A stretch of DNA of 35,979 nucleotides from Chloroflexota bacterium (GTDB lineage: Bacteria > Chloroflexota > Anaerolineae > Aggregatilineales > Phototrophicaceae). Location: the NCBI GenBank assembly GCA_011523735.1, contig WTGB01000098.1:1-35979 (forward strand), in the 5' to 3' direction. Below are positions 1 through 8,355 of this stretch, piece by piece. The position numbers and the translations under genes were made by a program. The notes below the pieces were generated by a model that saw only the letters and a list, made by a program, of their open reading frames with translations, ran no database searches and was not told the DNA's origin. Positions within the stretch are counted from its first letter, which is position 1, and every line of letters begins with the position of its first letter.

Positions 1-515
1 CAACGGACACTCCGACTGATACACCAGTCCCAAGCGATACGCCAACGCCGACTGATACGCCAACGGACACACCAGTCCCAACCAACACGCCAACGCCGAC
101 TGATACGCCAACGGACACGCCAGTCCCAAGCGACACGCCAACGCCGACCGATACGCCAACGGACACGCCGACACCGACGCCGACCGTGAGCTTTACAGAG
201 ACAGCCGAAGCGGAAGCGAGCTTGACTGCGGTGATAGAGAGTACGCGGTCAGCCGAGGCTACAGCGGAAGCGCAAGCGAGCGAGTCGCCTACAGAGCAGC
301 CGACGGAGTTGACGCCCACCGATACGGACGTGCCAACCCAAGAAGTAGTGGTTGAGCCGACGGCGCAGCCAACCTTGACGCCGGTGACGATTACTGAGAT
401 TGAAGCGCCGAGCGCGGACGAGCCGGAAACACGCGACACCGCCCTGGCTATCGGCGCCGTAATCATCGGACTGTTGCTCCTGCTGATCCTCTTCCTAATC
501 TCGCGGCGGCGTTAG
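1..515 (+). CDS. Thr/Pro/Asp-repeat surface protein, C-terminal part
   Basis: The reading frame is open from base 3 to the stop at 513-515 and runs off the left edge, so only the C-terminus (about 170 residues) is present. It begins with Thr-Asp-Thr-Pro repeats (to about base 180), continues into a Glu/Ala/Thr-rich stretch, and ends with one hydrophobic segment (about 20 residues, GAVIIGLLLLLILFLI) followed by SRRR. This layout of a long extended stalk, single membrane segment and positive tail is what surface-anchored or secreted-then-anchored proteins show. The stalk would lie outside the cell. A GTG at 186 could be mistaken for a start, but the frame upstream is clearly coding. The missing N-terminal domain would decide the function. 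Confidence 0.8.
   Translation, partial: TDTPTDTPVPSDTPTPTDTPTDTPVPTNTPTPTDTPTDTPVPSDTPTPTDTPTDTPTPTPTVSFTETAEAEASLTAVIESTRSAEATAEAQASESPTEQPTELTPTDTDVPTQEVVVEPTAQPTLTPVTITEIEAPSADEPETRDTALAIGAVIIGLLLLLILFLISRRR
3..179 (+). repeat. 48-bp tandem coding repeat (16-residue unit)
   Basis: Units begin at 3, 51, 99 and 147. Each encodes TDTPTDTPVP followed by SDTPTP or TNTPTP; the fourth unit breaks down after TDTPTDTPTP. Copies are nearly identical at DNA level with a few silent changes, so unit number probably varies between strains. The array continues beyond the left edge. Confidence 0.85.
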
Positions 516-584
516 CGCAACCGGAGAGCTATGGCTGGCGTATCTGAGATAGAAGGTCAGCGTCAGAGAAACGGTGAGGGCTAA

Positions 585-1001
585 ATGCGCGAGTTTGTGA
601 TTCGAATCTTGATCAACGCGGTGGCTATCGCGGTCACCGCTATGTTGATACCGAACATCCATGTTGCCAATAACGATATCGGCACCCTGCTCACCATCGG
701 CTTGATATTCGGCGTGGTCAATTCTCTGCTGAAGCCGCTGCTCCTATTGTTGACCTGTCCGGCCGTCGTCTTGTCGCTGGGCTTGTTTATCTTCGTCATC
801 AACGGCCTCATGCTGCTGATCACCGATTCCCTGGCTGGGGAGCGGCTGGTCATTGACGGCGGCATCTTCACCGCGATTGTCGGCGGTATGGTGATGGCCG
901 GAGTCACGATCTTTCTGGAAACGGTTTTGAAGCTGGATGAGACGGGGAAGAGCAAGGCGAAAGTGACGGTCATTACGTCCGACGCGCCGAAACGCAAATG
1001 A
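585..1001 (+). CDS. 4-TM phage-holin-fold membrane protein (PF04020-like)
   Basis: This is a 138-aa, almost wholly hydrophobic protein with about four membrane segments: residues 5-25, 30-55, 58-80 and 93-115. The order, length and the motif VVNSLLKPLLLLLTCP near residue 45 match the 'phage holin family' / DUF360 proteins (PF04020), which are common in bacterial chromosomes and are not known to lyse the host in that setting. It would sit in the cytoplasmic membrane. The C-terminus is Lys-rich and probably cytoplasmic. The ATG at 585 follows a GGTGAGGG stretch that can act as ribosome binding site. It lies 69 bp after the anchored surface protein and may share its transcript. Its precise role is unknown. 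Confidence 0.75.
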   Translation: MREFVIRILINAVAIAVTAMLIPNIHVANNDIGTLLTIGLIFGVVNSLLKPLLLLLTCPAVVLSLGLFIFVINGLMLLITDSLAGERLVIDGGIFTAIVGGMVMAGVTIFLETVLKLDETGKSKAKVTVITSDAPKRK

Positions 1002-1167
1002 GCGCGCCCTACTGAAACTCTCGAAGACTGGTATATTCGTGTTCTCTAATTTCGATAAACCGCGTCGCTTGTTCGGCGAGCCGATCTAATGTTTTCCGAG
1101 AGCGCGGCAGGACGATTCGCCGATTACGCGCCGAGCGGCTGTTCAGCGGTGAAAACGAGAACAGTAC

Positions 1168-2355
1168 TTGAGCGGAAGCAAAACTACGGTTTGCTGGGTT
1201 AGCAGCGCGCGTTACAGCAAGCCACTGGATGCGGTCAGCGCCCGAAAATGGCAGCTTTTGGCGGAACTGCGCGGCTACGAGATCCGGGTCATCGGCTTTT
1301 CAACCTCGCTCCGCCCCAGGCGGCTCCATGAAAGCGCGCACTTTTATCTGCTGCCGCAACCGCCGACATCTCCCCTGCGCTATTTGAGCATGTTCACGCT
1401 TGCGCCACTTCTGTTGGCTTATCTCGCGCTGCGTTATCGCGGCCGGATCATCGTGGCGCAGAGTCCCTTCGAAGGGGCGATCGGCGCGGCGGTTAAGCGT
1501 TTCGTCCGCATTTTCGGTTTGCGCCCGCGGCTGATCATCGAGAATCACAACAATTTTGAAGAAGACTTGTTTCTGCAGCGGCGGGTCCCGTTTGAAGGCT
1601 TGTATCGTCGGTTGATGTTAGCGGCAGCGCGTTATGCATTTGGTCGTGCCGATATACTGCGCGTCATTTCGACGTCAACCGCAGAGAGAGCGCGACACTA
1701 TGCGCCTTCGTTGCCGCAGGTGCGTTTCATGACCTTCAGCGATACAGATATCTTCCGGCGGACGGCGCGGCGCATACCGGTCGAGGAAGCGGTCGATATC
1801 GTTTATGCCGGCGTGTTGATACCGCGCAAGGGTGTGCATCATCTGCTGAATGCCTTCGCGCAGTTGGATGAGCCGAGCGCTCAGTTGCGCTTGGTCGGCA
1901 AGGCGGAGAATAGTGACTATGCCGCGGCTTTGCAGAAGCAGGCAGCGGAACTCGGCATAGAAAAGCGGCTGCGCTTTCATGGCGGAGTGTCGCAGGCGGA
2001 GTTGGCGCAGGTCTTCGCTGGCGCCCGTGTCATGGTGCTGCCATCGCTGTCTGAGGGTTTGGGTCGTGTGGCGGTCGAGGCGATGCTGCTTGGCACGCCG
2101 GTCATTGGCAGTCGCGTAGGCGGCATCCCGGATCTGATTCGGCCCGGGGAAAACGGCATATTGGTGGAAGCCGGCAACGAAGCCGACTTGGCAAGGGCGC
2201 TGCAGCAGATGTATCGGGCGGATGTCAAAGCCATGGGCGAAAGCGCGCGCGAGTTTGCCATGGAGTTCTTTTCGCCGGAGAAGTATGTGGACGGGTATCG
2301 TCAGTTGTTTGAATTGGCCACAGAAGACGCGATGACAAATCGAGCGCAAGCGTGA
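1168..2355 (+). CDS. GT4-family glycosyltransferase
   Basis: This 395-aa GT-B glycosyltransferase of the GT1/GT4 superfamily transfers a sugar from a nucleotide-sugar donor to a lipid or glycan acceptor on the cytoplasmic face. The C-terminal Rossmann half is clear: VYAGVLIPRKGVHHLLNAF around residue 213 and the E-x7-E donor-binding motif in SEGLGRVAVEAMLLGTPVIG around 293, followed by GGIPDLI and GENGILVEAG. The N-terminal half carries a hydrophobic patch (about residues 70-90) that could touch the membrane. A TGA at 1150 closes the frame upstream, and the only plausible initiator after it is TTG at 1168, which has no strong ribosome binding site. The gene overlaps the MATE gene by four bases, so glycan synthesis and export may be coupled. 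Acceptor unknown. Confidence 0.85.
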   Translation: MSGSKTTVCWVSSARYSKPLDAVSARKWQLLAELRGYEIRVIGFSTSLRPRRLHESAHFYLLPQPPTSPLRYLSMFTLAPLLLAYLALRYRGRIIVAQSPFEGAIGAAVKRFVRIFGLRPRLIIENHNNFEEDLFLQRRVPFEGLYRRLMLAAARYAFGRADILRVISTSTAERARHYAPSLPQVRFMTFSDTDIFRRTARRIPVEEAVDIVYAGVLIPRKGVHHLLNAFAQLDEPSAQLRLVGKAENSDYAAALQKQAAELGIEKRLRFHGGVSQAELAQVFAGARVMVLPSLSEGLGRVAVEAMLLGTPVIGSRVGGIPDLIRPGENGILVEAGNEADLARALQQMYRADVKAMGESAREFAMEFFSPEKYVDGYRQLFELATEDAMTNRAQA

Positions 2356-3692
2356 ATAACGGCAATCCGCTCATCAGTGGCAGCGTTCCGAAACTCATCC
2401 GCAAAATCGGTCTGCCAGTGGCTATCGGAGTTTTGTTCAGCAATCTGTATCAATTGGTGGATACATTTTATGCCGGCTTGTTATCGAAAGAAGCTCTGGC
2501 GGCGCTGGCATTGTCCTTCCCGCTTTATTTCATCATCATCGGCTTGGCCAGCGGCCTGGGCACGGGCGCTTCCGCCTTGATTGGCAACGCTCTGGGCGCT
2601 GGAGAAGCGGAAGAAGCTGCGCATGTCGCCGCGCAAGGAATCACGCTGACCAGCCTGCTCAGCCTGTTCACCGCGAGCATCGGCATCGCGGCCGCGCCGA
2701 GCGTCTTCCGCATCCTGGGCGCCGAAGGCGAGGCCATTCAATACAACCTGAGTTATATCGAGCCGATCTTCCAAGCGACGCTCTTTTTCAACCTGGTCTT
2801 CATGTTTCATGCGGTGCTTTCGGCGCAGGGGGAGACGAGGCCCTACCGCAACCTTGTGATACTGAGCTTTCTGCTGAATATCGTACTTGACCCCTGGTTC
2901 ATCTACGGCGGCTTCGGTTTGCCAGCTATGGGCATTGCCGGGGTTGGCATAGCGACTGCGCTGATCCACGCCATCGGCGCGCTTTACCTAGCTGTTGTCG
3001 CTTGGCGCTCGCATCTGTTTCGTTCCTTTCGCATCGCTATGCTGCTGCCGGACTTGGCGCGAATGTCGGGCATTATGCGGCAAGGGCTTCCGCCGGCGCT
3101 GGACCTGAGCACGGTATCGATTGGCGGCTTTTTGGTAACTTATTTTGTCAGCCGCTTTGGCATAGATGCGGTAGCCGCTTATGGCATTGCCAGCCGCCTC
3201 GACGGCTTGATCTGGATTCCGCTGGTGGGCTTGGATGTGGCGACGTTGGTGCTGGTGGCGCAGAGCAACGGCGCGCGGCGCTTTGACCGGATGTGGCAGA
3301 CTTTCAACACGGCGCTGCGTTATGGGCTAGTCTTGATGACAGTGAGCGGGATCATCGTCTTCGTCTTCGCCTATGAGTTGATAGGCTTCTTCAGCGATGA
3401 ACCGGCGATCATTGAAATCGGCGTGGTCTACATTCGCATCAGCGCCTTGGGACTTTGGTCGAAGCCGCTTGGTTTCATCGGCTTCGCGGCTCTGCGGGGC
3501 ATCAAGCGGCCGCTGCTGCCGATGGTCATCAGCATGACGCGCATGATCCTGCTGCCGGCGATTGCGTTGTATGTGCTGGTGACGCTAATGGGCGCTGGTT
3601 TGCTGAGCATCTGGTGGACGATCATGTGGATAACCGTCGGCACGGGCCTGGTTGCTTGGTACGCCGTGCATCGGCTGATGCCGCGAGGCTGA
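2352..3692 (+). CDS. MATE-family transporter
   Basis: This is a 446-aa polytopic protein with about 12 membrane segments arranged as two similar halves, the usual size and layout of MATE exporters, which expel cationic compounds in exchange for Na+ or H+. Supporting N-terminal motifs are LPVAIGVLFSNLYQLVDTFY (residues 20-40) and LGTGASALIGNALGAG (about 70), typical of DinF/NorM-type proteins. The GTG start (2352-2354) is embedded in the stop of the glycosyltransferase gene (GTGA overlap), so translation is coupled. Such coupling makes transport of a glycosylated product or lipid-linked glycan an alternative to drug export, but the sequence alone does not say which. Confidence 0.88.
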   Translation: MNNGNPLISGSVPKLIRKIGLPVAIGVLFSNLYQLVDTFYAGLLSKEALAALALSFPLYFIIIGLASGLGTGASALIGNALGAGEAEEAAHVAAQGITLTSLLSLFTASIGIAAAPSVFRILGAEGEAIQYNLSYIEPIFQATLFFNLVFMFHAVLSAQGETRPYRNLVILSFLLNIVLDPWFIYGGFGLPAMGIAGVGIATALIHAIGALYLAVVAWRSHLFRSFRIAMLLPDLARMSGIMRQGLPPALDLSTVSIGGFLVTYFVSRFGIDAVAAYGIASRLDGLIWIPLVGLDVATLVLVAQSNGARRFDRMWQTFNTALRYGLVLMTVSGIIVFVFAYELIGFFSDEPAIIEIGVVYIRISALGLWSKPLGFIGFAALRGIKRPLLPMVISMTRMILLPAIALYVLVTLMGAGLLSIWWTIMWITVGTGLVAWYAVHRLMPRG

Positions 3693-3693
3693 G

Positions 3694-5712
3694 TCAGCGC
3701 CGCACGAGCAGGGTCGTGAGGTATTCGTATTCCCGTCCGGTCGCTTCTCCGGCGCTGGTATGGATGGGCAGAATCTCCAAGGGCTGGTCTTCGTTCGGGA
3801 TTGCGTACATGCCAAGCAGGAGCGGATAGTCGCCGTCGGCGATGTCGCAGGGTATGGTCAAAACACGCTCGTCAAAATAGAGCTGGTCGGGCAGCCAGAT
3901 AGTAGTGAGGTAAAGGCCGCCGGGTACATCATCGGCGTTGGCAATCCCGTTCCCATCAGGTCCTGCAATGACGAGTGTGCTGCTGTAGATTTGATCCAAA
4001 GCATTCTCGGTCGACCACCAGGTATCGAACGATATCTGAGCGCAGGGCTGTACAATATGATCATCGTTGAGGCGCCAGTGGAGCAGATTGATGTCCTTGC
4101 CAAAACGCCACAGTGGCGCGATAACATCGGGTTGGCGACGGTATTCCAAGACCTCCAATGGACGATAATAAGTTTCGCCGGGGAAATCTACTGCGCTGTA
4201 AAGGGTGTATTCAGTCCCGATGGCATCGAGCATATTTTGTCCGTCATGGTAGGGATTGCCTTTGACGAGCCAGAGCCGCTCGCTATCGCTGAGATAGACG
4301 CGCAATCGCATCCAATCGTCCGCGCCAAATCCGGTCGCTGTGAGTTCCACATCGAGCATCTGAGGAACGTAGGGATCATTCGCATAAGTATCCGCGCTTA
4401 TGTAGAACACGTCAGGAGGCGTCAGGCCGAGTTCGGCGCGTTCTTGCAGAAAGTAGTTGATCGGGATGCTTTCCCATAACTGCGCCGTGACCACCACCAG
4501 ACGGTCGCGACCCCGCTCAAAGCGGTCTTCCAAATAGGCGGTCAACTCCCAATACCCAGCATTTCCATTATAAAAAGGATAGGTGTGAAATTGCGTCAGG
4601 AAGGATATACAGAAAAAGAGCAGCGCTAATAATTGAAGGTGGCGCGGCATTTGGCGCAAAGCGATTGCAGCGATCAGCGCGAGGCTCGGCGCAAGTATCA
4701 GCATGTTGCGCGGGGTTAAACTCGGCGAATAGGCATTAACCGCGAACGGCAATGCCAGCATCACAATTGTCGAAAGAACTACCCAGCCTTCTCGCCAGAG
4801 AGCGGGATAGCGCATGCGTGAATTCAGCCATGATTCCGCCGGTAGAGCCGCAGGATCGTCATCGGAATTGGAGTTCCGCCAGGTGGATGCCAGCTTGACC
4901 AGCAAAGTCGCGACGCCTGCCAACAGCAGGAGCAAACCCAGACTTTCCGGATTGAAGCGGAAATAATCGTAAAGCGCCAGCAGACCCTCCCAGTCCGATC
5001 CCACATTGTATCTGATCACCCCGCTGCGGTCGGCGTAATTGATGTAGGCCCGGTAGCTGACGAGAACCGCCAAGGCGGAAAATAGGACGGCGCCTCGGCG
5101 ATACAACTCACGATTCCAGCGAACGAAGACGAGTACGCACAGGAGTTGAGCAGCGATTACAAATGCCATGAAGGGGTGTGCGTAAGCAGTCACTGTCGCT
5201 GTCAGCAAAGCGCCCATGCCTCGCTTCAGATTGGGTTTACAGATGAAGCACAATAGCGCCCAGGGGAAACTAACCGCTCCAAGCGCCAGCAAAGCGTAGG
5301 GACGCGCTTCATGGCTGTAATAGGTAAAAATACCGTAAGTGCCGAGCAGCAGCAGCGCGAGCCAGCCCGTATGCCGGTCGAAGAGGTCGGCCGCCAAGCG
5401 ATACAGCGCCGCCAGCGTCAAAATGGTCGCGAGCGACGAAAAGTAACGCACGATATTTTCTTCATGCCCAAATAAATGAACCCAAATATCTTGGAGGAGA
5501 TTCTCTGGGTACAATGATTGAAGTAGCTGCAATGTATGAGAAATAAAGCCGGCCTGTTCAATGTTGGCCAAAGCGTAGTGGACGACCCAGGCTTCGTCCT
5601 GGCGATAGGGACGGTCGTGGAAATGATGCGCTTGAACGACGATCAGGAATAGAATCGTGAATGCCGCCAATAGCAGCGCAATTAAGCGTGATCCGGAGTT
5701 TGTTGTGTCCAT
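3694..5712 (-). CDS. GT-C (ArnT/PMT-like) membrane glycosyltransferase
   Basis: This is a 672-aa protein of the RgtA/B/C/D- or ArnT-like GT-C fold, which transfers sugars from polyprenyl-phosphate donors outside the membrane. After an N-terminal membrane segment the first loop holds RQDEAW, the acidic catalytic site expected in this family. Further hydrophobic helices contain TYYSHEARPYALLALGA, typical of these enzymes. After about residue 390 comes a roughly 280-residue soluble, extracytoplasmic domain. The frame also has an ATG at 5742, but that codon overlaps the start of the divergent gene at 5741, so the internal ATG at 5712 is preferred. Neither start has a good ribosome binding site. 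The gene converges on the MATE gene with a 1-bp gap. Substrate unknown. Confidence 0.75.
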   Translation of the reverse strand: MDTTNSGSRLIALLLAAFTILFLIVVQAHHFHDRPYRQDEAWVVHYALANIEQAGFISHTLQLLQSLYPENLLQDIWVHLFGHEENIVRYFSSLATILTLAALYRLAADLFDRHTGWLALLLLGTYGIFTYYSHEARPYALLALGAVSFPWALLCFICKPNLKRGMGALLTATVTAYAHPFMAFVIAAQLLCVLVFVRWNRELYRRGAVLFSALAVLVSYRAYINYADRSGVIRYNVGSDWEGLLALYDYFRFNPESLGLLLLLAGVATLLVKLASTWRNSNSDDDPAALPAESWLNSRMRYPALWREGWVVLSTIVMLALPFAVNAYSPSLTPRNMLILAPSLALIAAIALRQMPRHLQLLALLFFCISFLTQFHTYPFYNGNAGYWELTAYLEDRFERGRDRLVVVTAQLWESIPINYFLQERAELGLTPPDVFYISADTYANDPYVPQMLDVELTATGFGADDWMRLRVYLSDSERLWLVKGNPYHDGQNMLDAIGTEYTLYSAVDFPGETYYRPLEVLEYRRQPDVIAPLWRFGKDINLLHWRLNDDHIVQPCAQISFDTWWSTENALDQIYSSTLVIAGPDGNGIANADDVPGGLYLTTIWLPDQLYFDERVLTIPCDIADGDYPLLLGMYAIPNEDQPLEILPIHTSAGEATGREYEYLTTLLVRR

Positions 5713-5740
5713 GGCAATGACGGCATGATAGCATAATCGC

Positions 5741-6049
5741 ATGAATCGGAAAACAATTACGCGCTGCGCTTCATGCGATGGCTTCGGCTGGTTCGAGGCA
5801 GACTTAAGCGGCGTAACAGAAGAATGCGATTGGTGCGGTGGCGCCGGTTATGTCTATCACGAAGCGGGGCGCGATTCAGTCATCCCAAAAGCCGACTACG
5901 CCGCCGCAGCCGACGAATTGGAAGCGCTGGAACTGGAGCGGCTGCGCGAGCTGGGTTATCAGGGAGTCGCGAAGAAACCATGGCAACAGCGAATCCGCAA
6001 AGATACCCAGCTCGGCCGCAATCCGTACAGCAAAACTGATGAAGACTAA
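5741..6049 (+). CDS. Small zinc-ribbon protein, DnaJ-type cysteine motifs
   Basis: This 102-aa protein has two CxxCxGxG-like motifs, CASCDGFGW near residue 9 and CDWCGGAGY near residue 29, which resemble the zinc-binding repeats of DnaJ. With four cysteines it should bind one zinc ion. The rest is a charged helix (about residues 55-75) and a basic tail, so it could be a small adaptor or RNA/protein-binding factor. There is no J domain. The ATG at 5741 has no Shine-Dalgarno sequence; a -10-like CATAAT lies just upstream, so a leaderless or near-leaderless transcript is possible. It converges on the next gene with overlapping stop codons (6046-6049). Function unknown. Confidence 0.6.
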   Translation: MNRKTITRCASCDGFGWFEADLSGVTEECDWCGGAGYVYHEAGRDSVIPKADYAAAADELEALELERLRELGYQGVAKKPWQQRIRKDTQLGRNPYSKTDED

Positions 6050-6276
6050 GCGACTCCGTCGCCTGACTCGTCTGTTTCGGGTGCGCGCAGTTCGTTGAGC
6101 ATACGTGCGATTTCCACCAGTAGATCGTCCAGGCGGCTTTCGGTGCGCTGGCTGACTTCACCCAGCCGTTCAATCAACTTTGCGGTTTCGCCCGGCGGGA
6201 AGCTGCGGTAGGACCACCAATAGACCAGCACCACCACAGCGAGCACCAGAACTTGAAATGCCTGCTCGAAATCCAT
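6046..6276 (-). CDS. Small single-TM protein with C-terminal coiled coil
   Basis: The chosen start is the ATG at 6276 because GGAGG lies seven bases before it; the frame could start at 6300 but has no such site there. The product is 76 aa: a short amphipathic N-terminus, one membrane helix (VLVLAVVVLVYWW) and a charged heptad-like helix ending at ARMLNELR. Size and layout resemble accessory phage membrane proteins (holin/spanin-like or Rz-like), and the two genes upstream are phage-like, but no family was recognised. It is the last gene of the minus-strand trio 7285-6046. Confidence 0.55.
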   Translation of the reverse strand: MDFEQAFQVLVLAVVVLVYWWSYRSFPPGETAKLIERLGEVSQRTESRLDDLLVEIARMLNELRAPETDESGDGVA

Positions 6277-6319
6277 CACTCCTCCTTCATACATATACAT
6301 CTTATGTAAGCAAACGCGT

Positions 6320-6772
6320 TTAGGCGGGGTCGACCTGAATCCGTACGACGCCGCTAGCGTAGTTGCCGGTCAGGCGATACAAGAAAACATCGTGAATCCC
6401 GGCGGTCAGATCGCTCAGGGTCCAGGCGAGTCCGCTGTCGACCACATCAACCTGACCACGCTTGATGACCTCATCGCCGCGCAGGACCAGATAGGCGAGC
6501 GCGCTGTCTCCGGCGATTAGTTCGGCGCGACAACTGATGACCGGATCGACATCGCCGATGGTCAAGCGGCTCGTTGTGGACCTTAGCGGCAGGGCGCCGA
6601 TCTGGTTCAGCACATCACTTGCGCGCTGCTGATCCGGCATATTGTGATTCATCAAATGAATGCGCGACCGGCCGCCGCCAACCGAGACCCCGCAGGTTGC
6701 CGCGCCGAGGGCTGCCCGAGCAACCGCATCCAACATCGCGATGTTCAGGCTTCTTGGTCCGATGATGTCCAT
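6320..6772 (-). CDS. Uncharacterised protein beside the fibre-like gene
   Basis: This 150-aa protein starts only three bases after the stop of the upstream fibre-like gene, so the two are almost certainly co-transcribed and probably coupled. The N-terminus (residues 1-40) is mildly hydrophobic and Gly/Ala-rich. The C-terminal 80 residues alternate polar and hydrophobic residues with Ser/Thr and Gly (LTIGDVDPVISCRAELIAGD), as in beta-sandwich structural domains. I do not recognise a family. Position in a phage-type trio suggests a virion-like or fibre-associated protein. Confidence 0.6.
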   Translation of the reverse strand: MDIIGPRSLNIAMLDAVARAALGAATCGVSVGGGRSRIHLMNHNMPDQQRASDVLNQIGALPLRSTTSRLTIGDVDPVISCRAELIAGDSALAYLVLRGDEVIKRGQVDVVDSGLAWTLSDLTAGIHDVFLYRLTGNYASGVVRIQVDPA

Positions 6773-6775
6773 GGT

Positions 6776-7285
6776 TCAAATCTCCTTAGCCCAGAATTGC
6801 GGATGCAGGGCGACGACATCCATTTTGGAGGTGTTTCTCCCCGATGTCTTCCAGCGGAGCTTGAAGGTGTGGCTGCCCGCGCCGAGATCGGATATCAGCA
6901 CGACAAATGAAAGTGGCGCATGTCGGTTGGCGCCGGTGGTGTTAACAGCGGTGTCGCGAACGATGCCGTCATCGGCGACATAATCCACGTCATCAACTGC
7001 CACATTAAAATATGAAGCGCCACCCGGTCTCGTACACTGTACGGTGCCAGTGAAGCCGACCAAGACATCGCCGCCGTGCGTCACCAGGGTCAGAGACAGC
7101 TTGTCCGCGTCCACATCAACAAATTGGTTCGAGGTAGTGCTAAGGAAAGTGTCTCCGCTGACTAAGCTGCCGGCGCTATTGTCCAGCCGGTCCTTCAAGT
7201 AATTCTGGTTGTCGCGTACATAGGTGTTGAGGTCCAGCGATGTCAGCGGTTCGCTCGACCAGGTTTTGGGACTTGTCCATGCCAT
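6776..7285 (-). CDS. Phage fibre/receptor-binding-like protein (MAWTxPKTW family)
   Basis: This 169-aa protein begins MAWTSPKTWSSEPLTSLDLN, then has a short helix (YVRDNQNYLKDRL) and a beta-rich domain ending in SHTFKLRWK and HPQFWAKEI. The same N-terminal signature and the same SHTFKLQWK...FWVREI ending occur in the four paralogs at 27.8-30.4 kb. This plan of N-terminal attachment segment, trimerising helix and C1q/TNF-like beta domain is familiar from phage tail fibre proteins. The frame also has an ATG at 7300, but the ATG at 7285 follows AAAGG with suitable spacing. Its promoter overlaps a TAGAAC-N4-GTTCTA-like box shared with the large island. Confidence 0.7.
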   Translation of the reverse strand: MAWTSPKTWSSEPLTSLDLNTYVRDNQNYLKDRLDNSAGSLVSGDTFLSTTSNQFVDVDADKLSLTLVTHGGDVLVGFTGTVQCTRPGGASYFNVAVDDVDYVADDGIVRDTAVNTTGANRHAPLSFVVLISDLGAGSHTFKLRWKTSGRNTSKMDVVALHPQFWAKEI

Positions 7286-7319
7286 AATATTGCCTTTCAT
7301 CTTGATATGCGCTTGCTAT

Positions 7320-7347
7320 AGTATAGTACAAATGTTCTATTTCGCAA
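7320..7347 (-). promoter_or_regulatory. Promoter overlapped by a LexA-like box
   Basis: Reading the minus strand, TTGCGA (7347-7342) and TATACT (7325-7320) are separated by 16 bases. Between and overlapping them lies TAGAAC-ATTT-GTACTA (7339-7324), one mismatch from a perfect TAGAAC-N4-GTTCTA dyad. A repressor bound there would block the promoter. The GAAC-N4-GTTC core resembles the LexA box of Gram-positive bacteria (known family motif); binding by LexA here is inference. It would drive 7285-6046. Confidence 0.6.
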
Positions 7348-7463
7348 GACAATATACTCGCGCATGCTTATGATTTGTAACAAAGCGATGCTCACAGACG
7401 GCGAAAGGGATGATTTGGTCCGGTCTGAGACCTTATGGATTTGCCGCTTTGGCAGGCGATTTC

Positions 7464-7493
7464 TTGGCGACGGCGATTAAATCCGCCTATAAT
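7464..7493 (+). promoter_or_regulatory. Sigma-70-type promoter for the lipoprotein gene
   Basis: TTGGCG (7464-7469) and a perfect TATAAT (7488-7493) stand 18 bases apart, about 45 bp before the ATG at 7540. It faces away from the fibre-gene promoter at 7320-7347; the 250-bp spacer between the two genes holds nothing else I can identify. Confidence 0.55.
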
Positions 7494-7539
7494 ATCGGTG
7501 GGTTGCCCTCACGAAAATACATGAGAAATAGTTGGCCTG

Positions 7540-8322
7540 ATGCGGATTGAACTTCTGCTCTTTCTTTCTTTTCTGGCATTGGTCATTGTTATGATCGCTT
7601 GCAGCATGCCTCGCAGACCAAGCCCGGTCTTGTCGTCCACACTTTTCCCGCAGATAACATTGACGACCTATGATCCTCGGATGGTTACTCATGTCAGCAT
7701 GCAAGCTGATATCGCCGTGACAGTAATCCCAGCCAAGCGGAAGCTTCCCGAAGTTGACATCTCCCCGCCACGCTGCTATCGGACAATTTCGCCCCAGTTG
7801 ACCTGCTTCGGTTACTTGTACAATCGCGCCACGACTGCCATCAGCGATATCAGCTTGGCAGCCAAAACCATCGTCAATGACGACGCTCCAAGCGTGGCGA
7901 TCGCATTCAGTTTGGAGCAATGGCGCATCCCCGCTGGCGGAAAGGCGCCCTACCGCCTCAATATGCCAGATTCGCCTCTGGCAAGCTCCGCCCTCGAGAT
8001 TGCTCTTGAGAATGCTCAGTTCGCGCCGGCGACCAGTCCGAAACTTATCTTTGAAGACCGATACGCGGAGTATCAGCAAGGGGAGAATAGCTATCGCTTG
8101 CGCGGCATACTGCGAAACGAGAGTGATAGGGTAGTGGAAGACATTCGGTTAGTCATCACGCTGGAAGATGAGACCGGGGCGATAACCGGTTACCGCGCCA
8201 TCGACATATCGGGGTTCTTGTCACCAAATGATTCGCGAGCGATTGATGTATCAATCACAGCGCTGGAGCGAGCCGTTGAAATACGTCACCGCGTGACAGC
8301 GCAAGCGTTTCCCGCCGATTAG
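7540..8322 (+). CDS. Lipoprotein with FxLYD-like domains
   Basis: This 260-aa protein starts with a signal peptide (MRIELLLFLSFLALVIVMIA) and a lipobox ending in Cys21 (MIAC), so it should be lipidated and held on the outer face of the membrane. Two similar beta-sandwich-like stretches follow, about residues 85-150 (TCFGYLYNRATTAISDISL) and 180-255 (YRLRGILRNESDRVVEDIRL). The pattern 'x-G-x-L-x-N-x-[ST]-x-x-x-[IV]-x-x-[IV]' matches the FxLYD domain of extracytoplasmic proteins. It is probably single-gene, with its own promoter. Function within the envelope is unknown. Confidence 0.75.
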   Translation: MRIELLLFLSFLALVIVMIACSMPRRPSPVLSSTLFPQITLTTYDPRMVTHVSMQADIAVTVIPAKRKLPEVDISPPRCYRTISPQLTCFGYLYNRATTAISDISLAAKTIVNDDAPSVAIAFSLEQWRIPAGGKAPYRLNMPDSPLASSALEIALENAQFAPATSPKLIFEDRYAEYQQGENSYRLRGILRNESDRVVEDIRLVITLEDETGAITGYRAIDISGFLSPNDSRAIDVSITALERAVEIRHRVTAQAFPAD

Positions 8323-8355
8323 ACTCTGCGATCCTCAGCCCGAGATTCCGCGACC

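Noticed and set aside
186..515. Complete small protein starting at GTG 186
   Set aside because: The same frame is open and repeat-coding up to the left edge, so the GTG is an internal valine codon.
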